Assembly (NCBI GenBank): GCA_020634795.1
Contig: JACKAZ010000001.1
Span: 248,001 to 312,000 of the forward strand
From: Ardenticatenales bacterium
GTDB lineage: Bacteria > Chloroflexota > Anaerolineae > Ardenticatenales > Ardenticatenaceae
Length of the DNA stretch: 64,000 nucleotides
Direction: 5' to 3'
Shown here: piece after piece, positions 63,017 to 64,000 of the stretch
How positions within the stretch are numbered: position 1 is the first letter of the stretch
Layout of the letters: the number at the start of each line of letters is the position of its first letter
Notes under the pieces: model-generated
What the model saw: the letters and a program-made list of their open reading frames with translations, nothing else
Database searches by the model: none
Told to the model about the DNA's origin: nothing
Translations under genes and position numbers: made by a program

Positions 63017-64000
63017 CTATCTCGCTACGATAGGGAGGAACAAGCTCGACTCGGTTGGTGTCGCAGTGGTGGTCGGCGTGACGGTAACAGAGGCAATCGG
63101 CGTATTGGTCGGCGTTGGGGTACGTGTTATCGTTGGTGTATGGGTCGGCGCGACGGTAGTTGAGGCGGTCGGTGTATGGGTCGGCGCGACGGTAGCTGAG
63201 GCGGTCGGTGTATGGGTCAGCGTTGGAGTGCGTGTTATGGTTGGCGTATGGGTCGGTGCTGGAGTGCCTGTCGCGGATGGGGTAGGCGTGATCGGCGGAA
63301 CAGAGTCCAATGTCACCAATCGTTCAAGCTGAACGGGAAGTTGCCCTTCGGCTGAAACGAGCGCTGTACTATCCACCACCGCGCCCATCGGCAACGTCTC
63401 GTTGAAAAGGACGGTAAACGTACGGGAGGCCGAGCCGATAGGGACAGTGCCGATCTGCCACGTCAGTGTATCCCCGTTGTCAACCGCACCATTGGCATCA
63501 ACGATTGTTACCTTACTTTGGTTGTAGTCGACCTGCAGCACGACCTCTGTCGCTACCGCTGCCCCGTTGTTGAGCGCGGTGACCGTGTATTGGCCGAGCG
63601 ACCCTGGATAGGCCGAGGCACTGTCGAACGTAAAGGTCGAATCAATGAGCTTGGGCAGGTCGGGCAGCTTTAACTTGGTCGCGGGATCTCCAAGTAGGAC
63701 GGTGGTATGCAAGATGTCCTCATACGAGGTCGTCGTTGCTAGATAGTTCGCTTTGGCTTGGTCTAGGGCAAGGCCCACTCGCGCTTCGCGTTCAACAAAT
63801 ACCTCGTGAGCAATCTGATAGTTCATGACCGAGATGGAACTCAGAACGTGTAGCCCGGTTGGGCCGATGTCTGCCACTGAACCGCGACTCTCACCGCGCA
63901 ACATGCTTTCGCCAAGCGAATGATAGACGCCGATAAGCTCGGCGCGATTGACAAAGTAGCTGCTGTTACAGGCGTAGGTAACGACTAACGGAAACTGCTC
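63017..64000 (-). CDS. C25-type peptidase, C-terminal part (5' end beyond window)
   Basis: 328 codons, open at the window edge. It begins with VVTYACNSSYF, which aligns with the catalytic Cys segment of the neighbour (ITVGYGCQSSYF). SLGESMLRGESRGSVADIGP follows, as in the neighbour's SLGESLIRAEDRGAIADIGA. The next 110 residues are a CARDB-like beta domain (GQYTVTALNNGAAVATEVVL). An 80-residue Thr/Pro-rich tail and the end SLFLPIVAR close it. The two genes are tandem duplicates in layout but well diverged. Confidence 0.85.
   Translation of the reverse strand, partial: EQFPLVVTYACNSSYFVNRAELIGVYHSLGESMLRGESRGSVADIGPTGLHVLSSISVMNYQIAHEVFVEREARVGLALDQAKANYLATTTSYEDILHTTVLLGDPATKLKLPDLPKLIDSTFTFDSASAYPGSLGQYTVTALNNGAAVATEVVLQVDYNQSKVTIVDANGAVDNGDTLTWQIGTVPIGSASRTFTVLFNETLPMGAVVDSTALVSAEGQLPVQLERLVTLDSVPPITPTPSATGTPAPTHTPTITRTPTLTHTPTASATVAPTHTPTASTTVAPTHTPTITRTPTPTNTPIASVTVTPTTTATPTESSLFLPIVAR
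63066..63290 (-). repeat. Thr/Pro linker minisatellite in the C25 peptidase gene
   Basis: DNA units encode variants of T-x-T-V-A-P-T-H-T-P-T-A-S. Two 36-base units (63135-63170 and 63171-63206) differ at one position. The linker is flexible and probably glycosylated; copy number is likely to vary. Confidence 0.8.

Overview
This window is a GC-rich bacterial chromosome segment that most likely belongs to a Chloroflexota bacterium, probably of the Anaerolineae/Caldilineae type. No 16S rRNA gene or other phylogenetic marker settles this. The assignment rests on gene content: an alternative complex III operon fused to an A2-type caa3 oxidase operon, tandem gingipain-like C25 peptidases, and several secreted proteins that end in the same short motif (L-[YF]-[LI]-P-[LI]-[VL]-[AS]-[RK]). 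Almost all genes are housekeeping or respiratory. No tRNA, rRNA or CRISPR array was seen.

Layout. 1-3746: the end of a histidine operon (hisH end, hisF, a three-domain hisA-hisI-hisE fusion, hisD). 3749-12156: a leftward run with an orphan ModC-like ABC ATPase, an EF-G-like GTPase, ybeY, a PgpH-type 7TM-HD protein, yqeY and an MtaB-type methylthiotransferase. 12242-15274: a 9-bp tandem repeat array and a large recQ. 15260-18001: a small low-GC island flanked by a 52-bp direct repeat of the recQ 5' end. It carries a zinc-ribbon protein, an HNH endonuclease couplet, an antitoxin-like gene with the stub of a PIN toxin, and two attC-like elements of about 170 bp. 18027-19238: decayed remnants of an ADP-ribosylglycohydrolase gene and a transposase gene. 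19238-38440: mostly housekeeping genes on both strands (MscS channel, secreted proteins, an HD hydrolase and methyltransferase pair, ABC-F, PsuG, RluD-like, LspA, PFK, K+ channel, an S1 protein with 14 undecad repeats, ferredoxin-NADP reductase, a CBS protein).

38515-51347 (minus strand) is a single 12-gene respiratory operon, transcribed right to left: actA-actB-actC-actD-actE-actF, an unnamed one-TM protein, sco, coxB-coxA-coxC-coxD. Alternative complex III would take electrons from the quinol pool. The caa3 oxidase, with a cytochrome c fused to subunit II, would pass them to oxygen. Sco would load CuA. 51830-56410 holds a DUF4129 membrane protein, a MazG-like protein, an MFS transporter and a prephenate-dehydrogenase-like protein.

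56486-58786 is a patch of genome decay: an IS630 transposase remnant with a frameshift at an A10 run, an intact GT4 glycosyltransferase, and a collapsed paralogue of that glycosyltransferase which has lost its middle. 58871-64000 holds two C25 peptidases in tandem, the second cut by the window edge.

The strongest candidates for new biology are the recQ-adjacent cassette island, the undecad-repeat/S1 fusion, the HisA-HisI-HisE fusion, the shared C-terminal motif of the secreted proteins, and the dispersed intergenic short repeats.
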